64,000 nucleotides of DNA from Pseudoalteromonas piscicida (GTDB lineage: Bacteria; Pseudomonadota; Gammaproteobacteria; Enterobacterales; Alteromonadaceae): the NCBI RefSeq assembly GCF_002744175.1, contig NZ_NKHF01000008.1, positions 1 to 64,000 on the forward strand, in the 5' to 3' direction. Made by a program: the position numbers and the translations under genes. Positions 37,694 through 45,374 of the stretch are shown here, in pieces. The notes beneath the pieces are model-generated. The model did no database searches and was not told the origin of the DNA. It saw only the letters and a list, made by a program, of their open reading frames with translations. Position 1 is the first letter of the stretch. Each line of letters opens with the position of its first letter.

Positions 37694-37947
37694 TATTTAA
37701 ACTTAGATTTGGATAAAAAACAAACTAACCCATTGTTTTTAAAACCATATTAAATTATTTTCTTATCTAGCCAGAGCTTTTTTAGGGATAACTCCGCTCT
37801 CGCGTCCTGCTACCGCCCTGATACCTACATCCGTGTAGGCAAAGCGAATTTATGCACCAATAGCTAACACGAGAAGCGAATTCAACGCAGTTAGCGCTAA
37901 AACTGGCTGCTAGAAAGGCATTAATTATCCGAAGCTCAGGTTATTTA
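37694..37947. repeat. MITE-like intergenic repeat, copy D, with an internal insertion
   Basis: The ends TATTTAAACTTAGATTTGG and CCGAAGCTCAGGTTATTTA are imperfect inverted repeats. The left half matches copy A closely (CATTGTTTTTAAAACCATAT, ATCTAGCCAGAGC, GGATAACTCCGCT). A block of about 108 bp (roughly 37796-37905) absent from copy A then interrupts the CCGCTGCTAGA site, which resumes as GGCTGCTAGAAAGG. The rest of the 37494-38009 gap is AT-rich and holds no gene. Confidence 0.6.
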
Positions 37948-38009
37948 CGTTAGTTTCGCAACGCGAGAATGGCACATATCTATATTAGATAGAGACGGCT
38001 TGAGTGACA

Positions 38010-38294
38010 TCACACCACGATTATATGCCATTGATAGGCAAGGCTAACTCCAGCTAAAGACAGTGCAAAAACAAAGTTGATGACTTCTTTTGAATTCAAG
38101 GAGCGTTGCTCTCGAGAAAAGTGTTTAGCATGAAGACGCATACCTAACGGCTGCAGTTCTTTATCTTGTTTTGGTAGCGCGATTAAACCAGATAATATCA
38201 TTACTAGACACAACATGTAGGTGCCTTGCGCAATAAAAAACAGAGATAAAGAAAAAGCAGTAACTGAGAAAATCCAGGAGATAAACTTAAACAT
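38010..38294 (-). CDS. Small membrane protein, hypothetical
   Basis: I do not recognise this 94-residue protein. The first half has two closely spaced hydrophobic segments (FISWIFSVTAFSLSLFFIAQ and MLCLVMILSGLIALP), then a basic loop (HAKHFSREQRSLNSKE), then a third segment (VINFVFALSLAGVSLAY). It is probably an inner-membrane protein with three helices. It is a lone gene with long gaps on both sides. Confidence 0.55.
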   Translation of the reverse strand: MFKFISWIFSVTAFSLSLFFIAQGTYMLCLVMILSGLIALPKQDKELQPLGMRLHAKHFSREQRSLNSKEVINFVFALSLAGVSLAYQWHIIVV

Positions 38295-38682
38295 AGCAGC
38301 TCCGTTTGCTATTTACTAAGGCCAATTTGATCATGAGAATCATCAAGTTGGCTTGATATAATATATGATTGGCAAAGTCTAGAGTGATTAGTTTAAAAAA
38401 ACAAGCACTCTCAAGCACTAGCCTTTATTTTCGAATATTGCCTTTAATGCATTAGCACAAATACTGATAGTGTTTACTATCAGTATCCTAGCTATATATT
38501 ATCGCTTTGTGTGAAAGTTTAAACTTCAGCCGCTGTCTGGTTATGGATGCTTACCTACCCAGTTTTAGGTGATTTCTGCTCTCTGTGTGAGATATTTCTG
38601 CATCCATATTGCAGCGTATGATTTATGAGAGGTTAATTGATGATAAAACGTAGGGGGAAGAATACCCTCCCCAATACCATAA
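38295..38682. other. Intergenic region with a perfect 11-bp inverted repeat
   Basis: This 388-bp gap holds ATACTGATAGT-GTTT-ACTATCAGTAT (38461-38486), a perfect 11-bp stem with a 4-nt loop. No T-tract follows, so an operator or a structural element is as likely as a terminator. No coding frame is supported. Confidence 0.5.
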
Positions 38683-40203
38683 TTAGAAAAACCCTAAAGG
38701 ACTGGTGCTATAGCTCACCAGTAGGTTTTTGGTTTGCTGGTAATGATCTAACGCTTTTTTGTGTGTCTCTCTACCGATCCCTGACTTTTTATAACCGCCA
38801 AATGCCGCATGCGCTGGATACATGTGGTAGCAGTTAGTCCACACTCGGCCAGCTTCAATTTGACGACCAAACTGATACGCTCGATTCATATCTCTTGTCC
38901 ATACCCCTGCCCCTAAGCCAAATTCGGAACTGTTAGCCAGCTCGAGTGCTTCGGCTTCATCTTTAAAGGTACATAAAGAAATGACCGGACCAAAGATCTC
39001 CTCTTGGAACACCCGCATTTGATTGTGGCCTTTCAACAGCGTCGGCTGGATATAAAAGCCTTTGTGAAAACCCTCACCAAGCTTTGCGACTTCACCACCA
39101 ATTAATACTTCTGCGCCCTCTTCTTTGCCTATTTCAATATAACTAAGGATTTTATCAAACTGAGCCTGTGAGGCTTGCGCACCAACCATGGTCTCGGTGT
39201 CTAATGGATTTCCCCGCTTGATGGCTTTGGTACGCTCAATAACTTTGACAATGAAATCATCGTATATGTCTTCTTGTACAAGCAATCTTGAAGGACAGGT
39301 ACACACTTCACCTTGGTTAAAGTAGGCCAATACTGCACCTTCAATACACTTGCTTAAGTAGTCATCGTCCGCTTGCATCACATCACTAAAGTAGATATTC
39401 GGGGATTTACCGCCTAATTCGACGGTTGAGGGAATAATATTCTCTGCCGCACACTTCAAAATATGTGAGCCAACGGGGGTTGAACCAGTAAATGCAATTT
39501 TCGCGATGCGTTGGCTAGTCGCCAGTGCTTCACCTGCTTCTCGGCCAAAGCCATTAACAATATTGACCACACCACTTGGCAGTAAATCGGCTATCAGCTC
39601 CATTAATAATAATATAGAAACCGGCGTTTGCTCTGCCGGTTTGAGGACTACGCAGTTGCCAGCGGCGAGTGCTGGTGCCAGTTTCCACGCAGCCATGAGT
39701 AATGGGAAATTCCATGGGATGATCTGACCAACCACCCCTAACGGCTCGTGAAAATGATACGCCACAGTTGACTCGTCAATTTCACCTATTGCACCTTCTT
39801 GAGCACGAATACACCCAGCGAAATAACGAAAATGATCTGCCGCAAGAGGCACATCGGCAGCTAGCGTTTCGCGCACCGCTTTTCCGTTATCCCAAGTTTC
39901 TGCTACTGCTAAGTATTCGAGGTTTGTTTCTATCCTGTCCGCAATTTTAAGCAAAATGTTGCTGCGCTCAGTCACCGATGTTTTCCCCCAAGCCGCCTTA
40001 GCTGCATGCGCCGCATCGAGCGCAAGCTCAATATCAGCCGCGTTTGAACGCGGGATTTTGCAGAAGGCTTCGCCGTTTACAGGACTAATATTGTCAAAGT
40101 AATGCCCTTCGACTGGGGCTTTCCACTCGCCACCAATAAAATTTTCGTATTGCGGTTTAAAGCTGACAACTGCACCTTCAGTATTTGGATTTGTGTATAT
40201 CAT
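38683..40203 (-). CDS. NAD-dependent aldehyde dehydrogenase (AldB/ExaC type)
   Basis: A 506-residue aldehyde dehydrogenase of the AldB/ExaC group that oxidises acetaldehyde and similar aldehydes to acids with NAD(P). The cofactor-binding block is [20 protein letters not shown], the general-base Glu is in [14 protein letters not shown], and the nucleophile Cys is in [12 protein letters not shown] (the GEVCTCPSR form is typical of AldB). The ending [11 protein letters not shown] and the C-terminal YSTSPLGFF match the group. It is divergent from an AraC regulator 154 bp away, which probably controls it, as in other aldB/exaC loci. Confidence 0.93.
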   Translation of the reverse strand: MIYTNPNTEGAVVSFKPQYENFIGGEWKAPVEGHYFDNISPVNGEAFCKIPRSNAADIELALDAAHAAKAAWGKTSVTERSNILLKIADRIETNLEYLAVAETWDNGKAVRETLAADVPLAADHFRYFAGCIRAQEGAIGEIDESTVAYHFHEPLGVVGQIIPWNFPLLMAAWKLAPALAAGNCVVLKPAEQTPVSILLLMELIADLLPSGVVNIVNGFGREAGEALATSQRIAKIAFTGSTPVGSHILKCAAENIIPSTVELGGKSPNIYFSDVMQADDDYLSKCIEGAVLAYFNQGEVCTCPSRLLVQEDIYDDFIVKVIERTKAIKRGNPLDTETMVGAQASQAQFDKILSYIEIGKEEGAEVLIGGEVAKLGEGFHKGFYIQPTLLKGHNQMRVFQEEIFGPVISLCTFKDEAEALELANSSEFGLGAGVWTRDMNRAYQFGRQIEAGRVWTNCYHMYPAHAAFGGYKKSGIGRETHKKALDHYQQTKNLLVSYSTSPLGFF

Positions 40204-40240
40204 TTTGACCTCTGCAACTTGTGTTATTTATACCGGCCCC

Positions 40241-40253
40241 AACTGGTCCAGTT
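40241..40253. promoter_or_regulatory. Palindrome in the aldehyde dehydrogenase / AraC divergent promoter
   Basis: AACTGG-T-CCAGTT is a perfect 6+1+6 palindrome 38 bp upstream of the dehydrogenase start. It could be an operator; the binding protein is not known. Confidence 0.35.
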
Positions 40254-40356
40254 TTGTTTTCTATTTGACATTAGCCAAATTCACCATTAAAAACTTAACA
40301 GCGGGTCTTGGAATATACACACACAGTCCAAAAGTATTGGGTAAGGAGAGTATTGC

Positions 40357-41268
40357 TTGCAGATTGCCAAACATCGTAACCGCATTGAGCGCTTGGTCGA
40401 AAACAAAATAAGTTTTGCCGCTAATAATGTAGAACTCAGTGTTTATGACACATACGAAAGTGCCAACAAAGTGAAAGTCACCTCTAGTGAAGTGCTGTTT
40501 TGTGCGATGGTAAGCGGCAAAAAAGTGATGCATGTTGACAGTTGTGATTACCATCACCCCTTTTTGCCTCATCAAAGCTTTGTATTAGCACCTGAGCAAA
40601 CTGTACATATCGACTTTCCAGACGCCAGTTTGTCTTCTCCAACCACCTGCTTAGCCATTGAAATTAGTCGTGAAAAAATTAATGCCGTTAGCGAAAAGCT
40701 AGCACTTTCGCTTCCCAATGATTTTAATTATCAACAGCAGTTAGTTCACACTGAGCACAACTGGCAAACCCAGCACTGCTTAGGGCGGCTGCTTCACTTG
40801 TTTAGCGAAAACGAAAATAACCGTGGATACTTTATTGATTTAGCAATGGATGAGTTAATAGCGAGGCTGCTTCAACAGCAAAGCCGAGACTTACTGTTAA
40901 ATGCGGTAAAACATACTCCAGATCACAACGGGCTATATCAAGCTGTGCATTATTTGGAGACACATTTGGACCAACCGCTAGATGTAGATAAACTCTGCAA
41001 ACTCAGTTGCATGAGCCGAAGTCGATTTTTTAGTCAATTTAAAAAATCATTTGCAACCACACCACAGCAGTGGCTGCAAGCAAGAAGACTCACAAAAGCC
41101 AAAGCTAAACTAAAAGCTGGTATTCAAATCACCGCTATTAGCTTCGCACTTGGCTTCAAACACCCAAGTCAGTTTAGTCGCGCGTTTAAAAAAGCCTTTA
41201 ATATCACCCCAAAGGACTATCAGCTTCAAGCGCTAAAAGTTGATAAAAACGACTGGTTACTCCGTTAG
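40357..41268 (+). CDS. AraC-family transcriptional regulator
   Basis: A 303-residue regulator with an N-terminal ligand-like domain (about 1-190, with VLAPEQTVHIDFPD as in the AraC_N/ALDH-linked group) and a C-terminal AraC double helix-turn-helix (DVDKLCKLSCMSRSRFFSQF and ISFALGFKHPSQFSRAFKKA). The frame starts at a TTG at 40357, preceded by AAGGAGAG at a good distance; no better ATG is near. Divergent from the aldehyde dehydrogenase, it is the likely activator of that gene. Its last 65 bp overlap the 3' end of the convergent trehalase gene. Confidence 0.85.
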   Translation: MQIAKHRNRIERLVENKISFAANNVELSVYDTYESANKVKVTSSEVLFCAMVSGKKVMHVDSCDYHHPFLPHQSFVLAPEQTVHIDFPDASLSSPTTCLAIEISREKINAVSEKLALSLPNDFNYQQQLVHTEHNWQTQHCLGRLLHLFSENENNRGYFIDLAMDELIARLLQQQSRDLLLNAVKHTPDHNGLYQAVHYLETHLDQPLDVDKLCKLSCMSRSRFFSQFKKSFATTPQQWLQARRLTKAKAKLKAGIQITAISFALGFKHPSQFSRAFKKAFNITPKDYQLQALKVDKNDWLLR

Positions 41269-42721
41269 TCCAACCAAAACCCTGTTGAACGACATACTCT
41301 CCACCGCTGGCCTGCTTATTGGGTTCTACTACATTATACTTTTCGAGTAAGCAACCCAACTGACTAAAACCAGTTTCAACGGCATAAATCCACGCTTGCA
41401 TAATTTCAGTTGCGAGTTGATCGAGACCATATGATCTCAGCCCCGCCACAGCGAACCACTGCAGTGGCGCCCAACCATTCGGACTATCCCATTGTTGTGA
41501 GGTAGACGTTAGCGTACTAACCAGGCCGCCTGGCTTTAAAAACTCCCGCGCTAACTTGTCAGCCATTCGCTGTGCTTGTGCAGCTGTAACCAGCTTAGCA
41601 AACATGGGGACGACCCCGGCAAGTGATGCAATAGTGGTCGGTTGATAATCATCAAGGCTAACATCATAAAACCAGCCTTGTTCGTCACACCAGCAGTATT
41701 GTTGGATCAGCGCACTGCGCTTTGATGCCAACGAATCATAATGCAAAGCTTGTGCTTCATTATTTAATTTTTCTAAACAGCGAGCAATTTGCGATTCAAG
41801 CAGTACCAATAGCGCATTTAAATCTACAGGGATAATTTGTGTAGTACGAATACTCGCTAAGTCTTCAACGTTCGCAAGCCAACGACTGCTAAAATCCCAC
41901 CCTGACTCGCATGCAGCCCGAATATTTTGATAAAGCGCACTTGGGTTTGCGACTGTGTTTGCCAACTCAACATCTTCAACAAAAGACTCAGGACGTGGCG
42001 CTGCCAGCGGATCCCAATAGCGATTAAGGGTGCCGCCACATGGCATTTTTACCACACGAAATTGAGCTTTTTGTTCAATGTTGTCAACGTCACCACTTGT
42101 TTGCCAAAAGCGGTGTTCTTTTATTAGCGCTTGGGTGACGCGCTCAAGCCACTGCACGTCGTCAGACTTATGCTGCCATAATAAATCTACCATCAATGCT
42201 GTTACAGGTGGTTGTGAGCGACTTTGGTAGTAGTCACGGTTGCCGTTTGGCACATGACCAATGCGGTCAATCAAACTGATGAAGTTATCTAGCATGCCTT
42301 CAACGAGATCGCCTCTATTCGCGTCTAAAAGCCCAAGTGCAGTAAAATAACTATCCCAGTAATAGATTTCATTAAAGCGCCCACCCGGCACTACGTAAGG
42401 GTGAGGTAAAGGTAACAAAGAGCCTTTAGCAACCGTGCTCGGTTTTCTTGATAAACGGGGCCAAAGCGCACTGATATATTGCGCTGCACTTGCTAAATCA
42501 GGCAGAGAATCTAACTCTTGGTTTGCAACAAAATCAAAGTGCGCATGCACAAATCTGATCAACGCCTCTCCTGTCGGCCTTTGCATCACATACTGGTTTT
42601 CTATTTCAGCCAGCGGAATTTTGGCGATGGCGTCGGCAAAGACTTTACTATCAGAAAACAAGCCTGCGCTTTGCACCGCGTTAAAAATTTCTGTGTTATA
42701 GAAGTTGGATTGATACTGCAT
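41204..42721 (-). CDS. treF: Alpha,alpha-trehalase (GH37), cytoplasmic type
   Basis: Trehalase splits trehalose into two glucose. The GH37 signatures are present: PGGRFNEIYYWDSYFTALGL and QWDSPNGWAPLQWF, plus the C-terminal GEYVVQQGFGWTNGV. There is no signal peptide (MQYQSNFYNTEI), so it acts in the cytoplasm, taking trehalose brought in by the adjacent MFS transporter (8-bp gap, same operon). Length 505 is normal. It overlaps the AraC gene tail-to-tail by 65 bp, and both C-termini look natural. Confidence 0.92.
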   Translation of the reverse strand: MQYQSNFYNTEIFNAVQSAGLFSDSKVFADAIAKIPLAEIENQYVMQRPTGEALIRFVHAHFDFVANQELDSLPDLASAAQYISALWPRLSRKPSTVAKGSLLPLPHPYVVPGGRFNEIYYWDSYFTALGLLDANRGDLVEGMLDNFISLIDRIGHVPNGNRDYYQSRSQPPVTALMVDLLWQHKSDDVQWLERVTQALIKEHRFWQTSGDVDNIEQKAQFRVVKMPCGGTLNRYWDPLAAPRPESFVEDVELANTVANPSALYQNIRAACESGWDFSSRWLANVEDLASIRTTQIIPVDLNALLVLLESQIARCLEKLNNEAQALHYDSLASKRSALIQQYCWCDEQGWFYDVSLDDYQPTTIASLAGVVPMFAKLVTAAQAQRMADKLAREFLKPGGLVSTLTSTSQQWDSPNGWAPLQWFAVAGLRSYGLDQLATEIMQAWIYAVETGFSQLGCLLEKYNVVEPNKQASGGEYVVQQGFGWTNGVTSRFYQLLALEADSPLG

Positions 42722-42729
42722 GGAAAACC

Positions 42730-43992
42730 TCAGCTCACCTTTTGTTGACTGGCAGTGTGAGCATGTTCTGATTGGTTAGACTCACTCATCGACTTGAAAA
42801 AATATAAACATACAGCAATCACAAACATGGGAATAAGTGCGCCATAAAACGCTTGCTGACCACCAAAGTGCTGAAATACCACCCCAGTGATCATAGAGCC
42901 AGTGCTGCCACCAAGGGCTGAAAATACCACAATCAATCCGGTCATCGATGCATGCTGTATCGTCGGTAAACTGCTGAGCATCACCGAATTAATTACCGGA
43001 TAAATAGGCGCCATAAAGAGCCCAATTAATGGCATTAAAAAGGCGACCAATGGCGCATCAAATAAAGATGTAATGGTTGTGTTTTCAATGCTTTCTGTCA
43101 TAGGTAGGGTCAAAATAACGAGCGCAGCCATGGCAGCAAGACACACATTTAACACTACATACCAATGCACTTTGGTAAGTACAACCCCGGCCCCGAGCCG
43201 ACCTAATGCTAAACAGGCTGCAAAAACACTGGTAATTTGAACGCTAATGTTCACCGGTAACGATAAGATCTCGTTATTAAATGTAGGTAGCCAAGTTCCT
43301 ATACTTTGCTCTATCAAGACGTATAAAAACGCAGAAATAACAAACACCAACACCAGTGGTTTTGCCACCAGCTTCAACATTGCCATAAAAGCTGAAATAC
43401 TAGATTCTGTTGCCTGTGTCGGTTCCGGCTTTGCAATTGGCGAGATCCAAACAACCAAGGCAGTAAAAGCGCTCAATATTGCCAACACAAAATACACGTT
43501 TAGCCATCCTAAAGAGTTATCACCACTGTCGATAAAGGCCGCAAAGATCCAGTACCCGCCAAGGACACCCAACATAAACACACCTTCGATAAAATTAAGT
43601 AGGCTTGAATGTTGGTTACTTCCCTCGGTGACTTGGCCCACTAGCGCGTAAACAGACACTTTCACCACGGCAAAGGCAGCCCCCACCGACGCAAATACCA
43701 GTTTTAAAATCCAAAATTCGGCCACCATGGGAGTAATACTGCAGATCAAAGCAACAACGGCAAGTACACTGGTTAAGGCAATTTTAAATCCGACTCTGGG
43801 GATAACAGAAGCAACTAGAAATGACACGATGGCAATGGGAAGATCTTTGAATGCCTCTAATGTCGCGGCTTGTGGTTTAGTGATCCCAAAGGTATGGATT
43901 GACTGTAATATGACTGTTCCAACACTGTTGAGCAAAATAGCAAACAGAAAGTAACTAACAGCCATAGCAAGTATGATACGTGCTCGATTCAT
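42730..43992 (-). CDS. MFS sugar transporter, probably trehalose
   Basis: An inner-membrane MFS transporter with about twelve helices (ILAMAVSYFLFAILLNSVGT at the start; FLMPLIGLFMAPIYPVINSV and FYGALIPMFVIAVCLYFF near the end). It resembles FucP/GlcP-type sugar porters. The frame is open from 44070, but the LacI operator at 44051-44064 would then lie inside the coding region; the ATG at 43992 (MNRARI) is therefore chosen. It sits between the LacI regulator and trehalase, so trehalose or a related glucoside is the inferred cargo. Confidence 0.85.
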   Translation of the reverse strand: MNRARIILAMAVSYFLFAILLNSVGTVILQSIHTFGITKPQAATLEAFKDLPIAIVSFLVASVIPRVGFKIALTSVLAVVALICSITPMVAEFWILKLVFASVGAAFAVVKVSVYALVGQVTEGSNQHSSLLNFIEGVFMLGVLGGYWIFAAFIDSGDNSLGWLNVYFVLAILSAFTALVVWISPIAKPEPTQATESSISAFMAMLKLVAKPLVLVFVISAFLYVLIEQSIGTWLPTFNNEILSLPVNISVQITSVFAACLALGRLGAGVVLTKVHWYVVLNVCLAAMAALVILTLPMTESIENTTITSLFDAPLVAFLMPLIGLFMAPIYPVINSVMLSSLPTIQHASMTGLIVVFSALGGSTGSMITGVVFQHFGGQQAFYGALIPMFVIAVCLYFFKSMSESNQSEHAHTASQQKVS

Positions 43993-44050
43993 TGTTATTC
44001 TCGTTAAAACACTGTGATTCCTTTTTAGTCTAGACAGACTTTTTAACTTT

Positions 44051-44064
44051 TGCAATCGTTTGCA
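44051..44064. promoter_or_regulatory. LacI-family operator before the transporter-trehalase operon
   Basis: TGCAATCGTTTGCA is a near-perfect palindrome (consensus TGCAAACGTTTGCA, one arm TGCAA, the other TTGCA around ATCGT). It lies about 60 bp upstream of the transporter start at 43992 and matches the site before the TonB receptor. Confidence 0.7.
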
Positions 44065-44119
44065 TTTCAAAGCCCAGTAAATACATTTAACATGATGATT
44101 GCTCTAGTGATTGTATTTT

Positions 44120-45121
44120 TTAACTGGACTGTCGTACCACGAGCGAAGAGGCAACCTCTTGAGAAGCACAACTCTCACCGCTTAACTGTGAGAGCAGTTT
44201 TTCTACCAAAAGCTGGGCCGCAGCACTGGTATCTTGCTTAATAGTAGTGAGCGCCGGAAAGCTGATCTGCGCCATGGCGATATCATCAAAGCCCACAATC
44301 CGGACATCGTTTGGCACACTGACATATCGCTCTTTTAGGGCTTTCAACGCCCCAAGGGCAACCATATCGCTGCAGGCGAAGATGCCATCAAAGGTCAACC
44401 CATGCTCTCGCAACATAGTATTAATGCAGTTGTAGGCGGCATCCGAGGTGATATCAATCTTCATCATTTGTGCGTCAACTCCGGCTTCTTCTACTCCATG
44501 ACAAAAGCCGCGGTAACGCTCGCCCAGTTCCGCGTGCGCAGGGTCGCCCATAAACAGCAATTTAGATGCTCCCTTGGCAATTAAATGTTCAGTTGCAGTC
44601 AAGCCACCGATAAAATTGTCACTACCAACAATCGGATAGTTTGCGAAAGTCTTAGGGTCCCCCCACACGACGATAGGAGTGCCCGCCTTTACCGCTCGCT
44701 CTATTCTTGCCTGCTCTTTGCCTTGCCCTACAACTATTACCCCATCGGCTCGACGACCAGAAATAAAATAGCCATACCAATCTTCACCAGCCATATATGA
44801 ATTAGAGAGCAATAACTCATAGCCTTGGCGGTTCACAGCGCGATTGATATCACTGACTACTTTTAGTAAGAAAGGATCATCAACCGACTGCTTTGTTTCG
44901 GCCTCTAGATTAATGATAACAGCGATGACTTTGGTTTTTTGCATGCGTAAACGGCTGGCCGCAGTATTGATGCTAAAGTGATGTTCTTTTGCAAGAGCCT
45001 GAATACGCTCTCGAGTTTCTTTTTTTATCAAGGGGTTATCATTGAGTGCTCGGGAAGCTGTCGAGGTTGAGACTCCGGCTAGCTTTGCCAAATCCGATAA
45101 CTTTAATTGTGTTGAAGCCAA
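44120..45121 (-). CDS. LacI-family transcriptional repressor of the trehalose locus
   Basis: A 333-residue LacI/GalR regulator. The helix-turn-helix and hinge are LSDLAKLAGVSTSTASRALN and AASRLRMQ, followed by a periplasmic-binding-like sugar domain (GVIVVGQGKEQARIE; VPNDVRIVGFDDIAMAQISF). The frame opens far upstream (45178); a TTG at 45121 is preferred because AAGGGGG stands five bases before it, with an ATG at 45145 as an alternative. It should bind the TGCAAACGTTTGCA sites at 44051 and 45291 and release them on sensing the sugar. It is called a TreR-like function by context only. Confidence 0.85.
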   Translation of the reverse strand: MASTQLKLSDLAKLAGVSTSTASRALNDNPLIKKETRERIQALAKEHHFSINTAASRLRMQKTKVIAVIINLEAETKQSVDDPFLLKVVSDINRAVNRQGYELLLSNSYMAGEDWYGYFISGRRADGVIVVGQGKEQARIERAVKAGTPIVVWGDPKTFANYPIVGSDNFIGGLTATEHLIAKGASKLLFMGDPAHAELGERYRGFCHGVEEAGVDAQMMKIDITSDAAYNCINTMLREHGLTFDGIFACSDMVALGALKALKERYVSVPNDVRIVGFDDIAMAQISFPALTTIKQDTSAAAQLLVEKLLSQLSGESCASQEVASSLVVRQSS

Positions 45122-45290
45122 GGTAACCCCCTTACTCACGCCCATAATTAGAGTACTATTCTTACAATTTTTTTGCACTTAAACCATAACTAATTGAATC
45201 CCCTACGCTAACTAAGTAAAAAAGACAGTCAACCAGCCTATCTTTGTAACGTATTGCGCAATTTTATGACAAATTTTTAAATAACATCAT

Positions 45291-45304
45291 TGCAAACGTT
45301 TGCA
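45291..45304. promoter_or_regulatory. LacI-family operator before the TonB receptor
   Basis: TGCAAACGTTTGCA is a perfect 14-bp palindrome, 70 bp before the receptor gene. Just after it, TCTATTTTAAAAAATAGA (45311-45328) is a second palindrome, AT-rich. Confidence 0.75.
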
Positions 45305-45374
45305 TTAAGTTCTATTTTAAAAAATAGACAGTCGTTAAATACCAGTCTATGACAACAACAAGAGGGCTTTAGCC

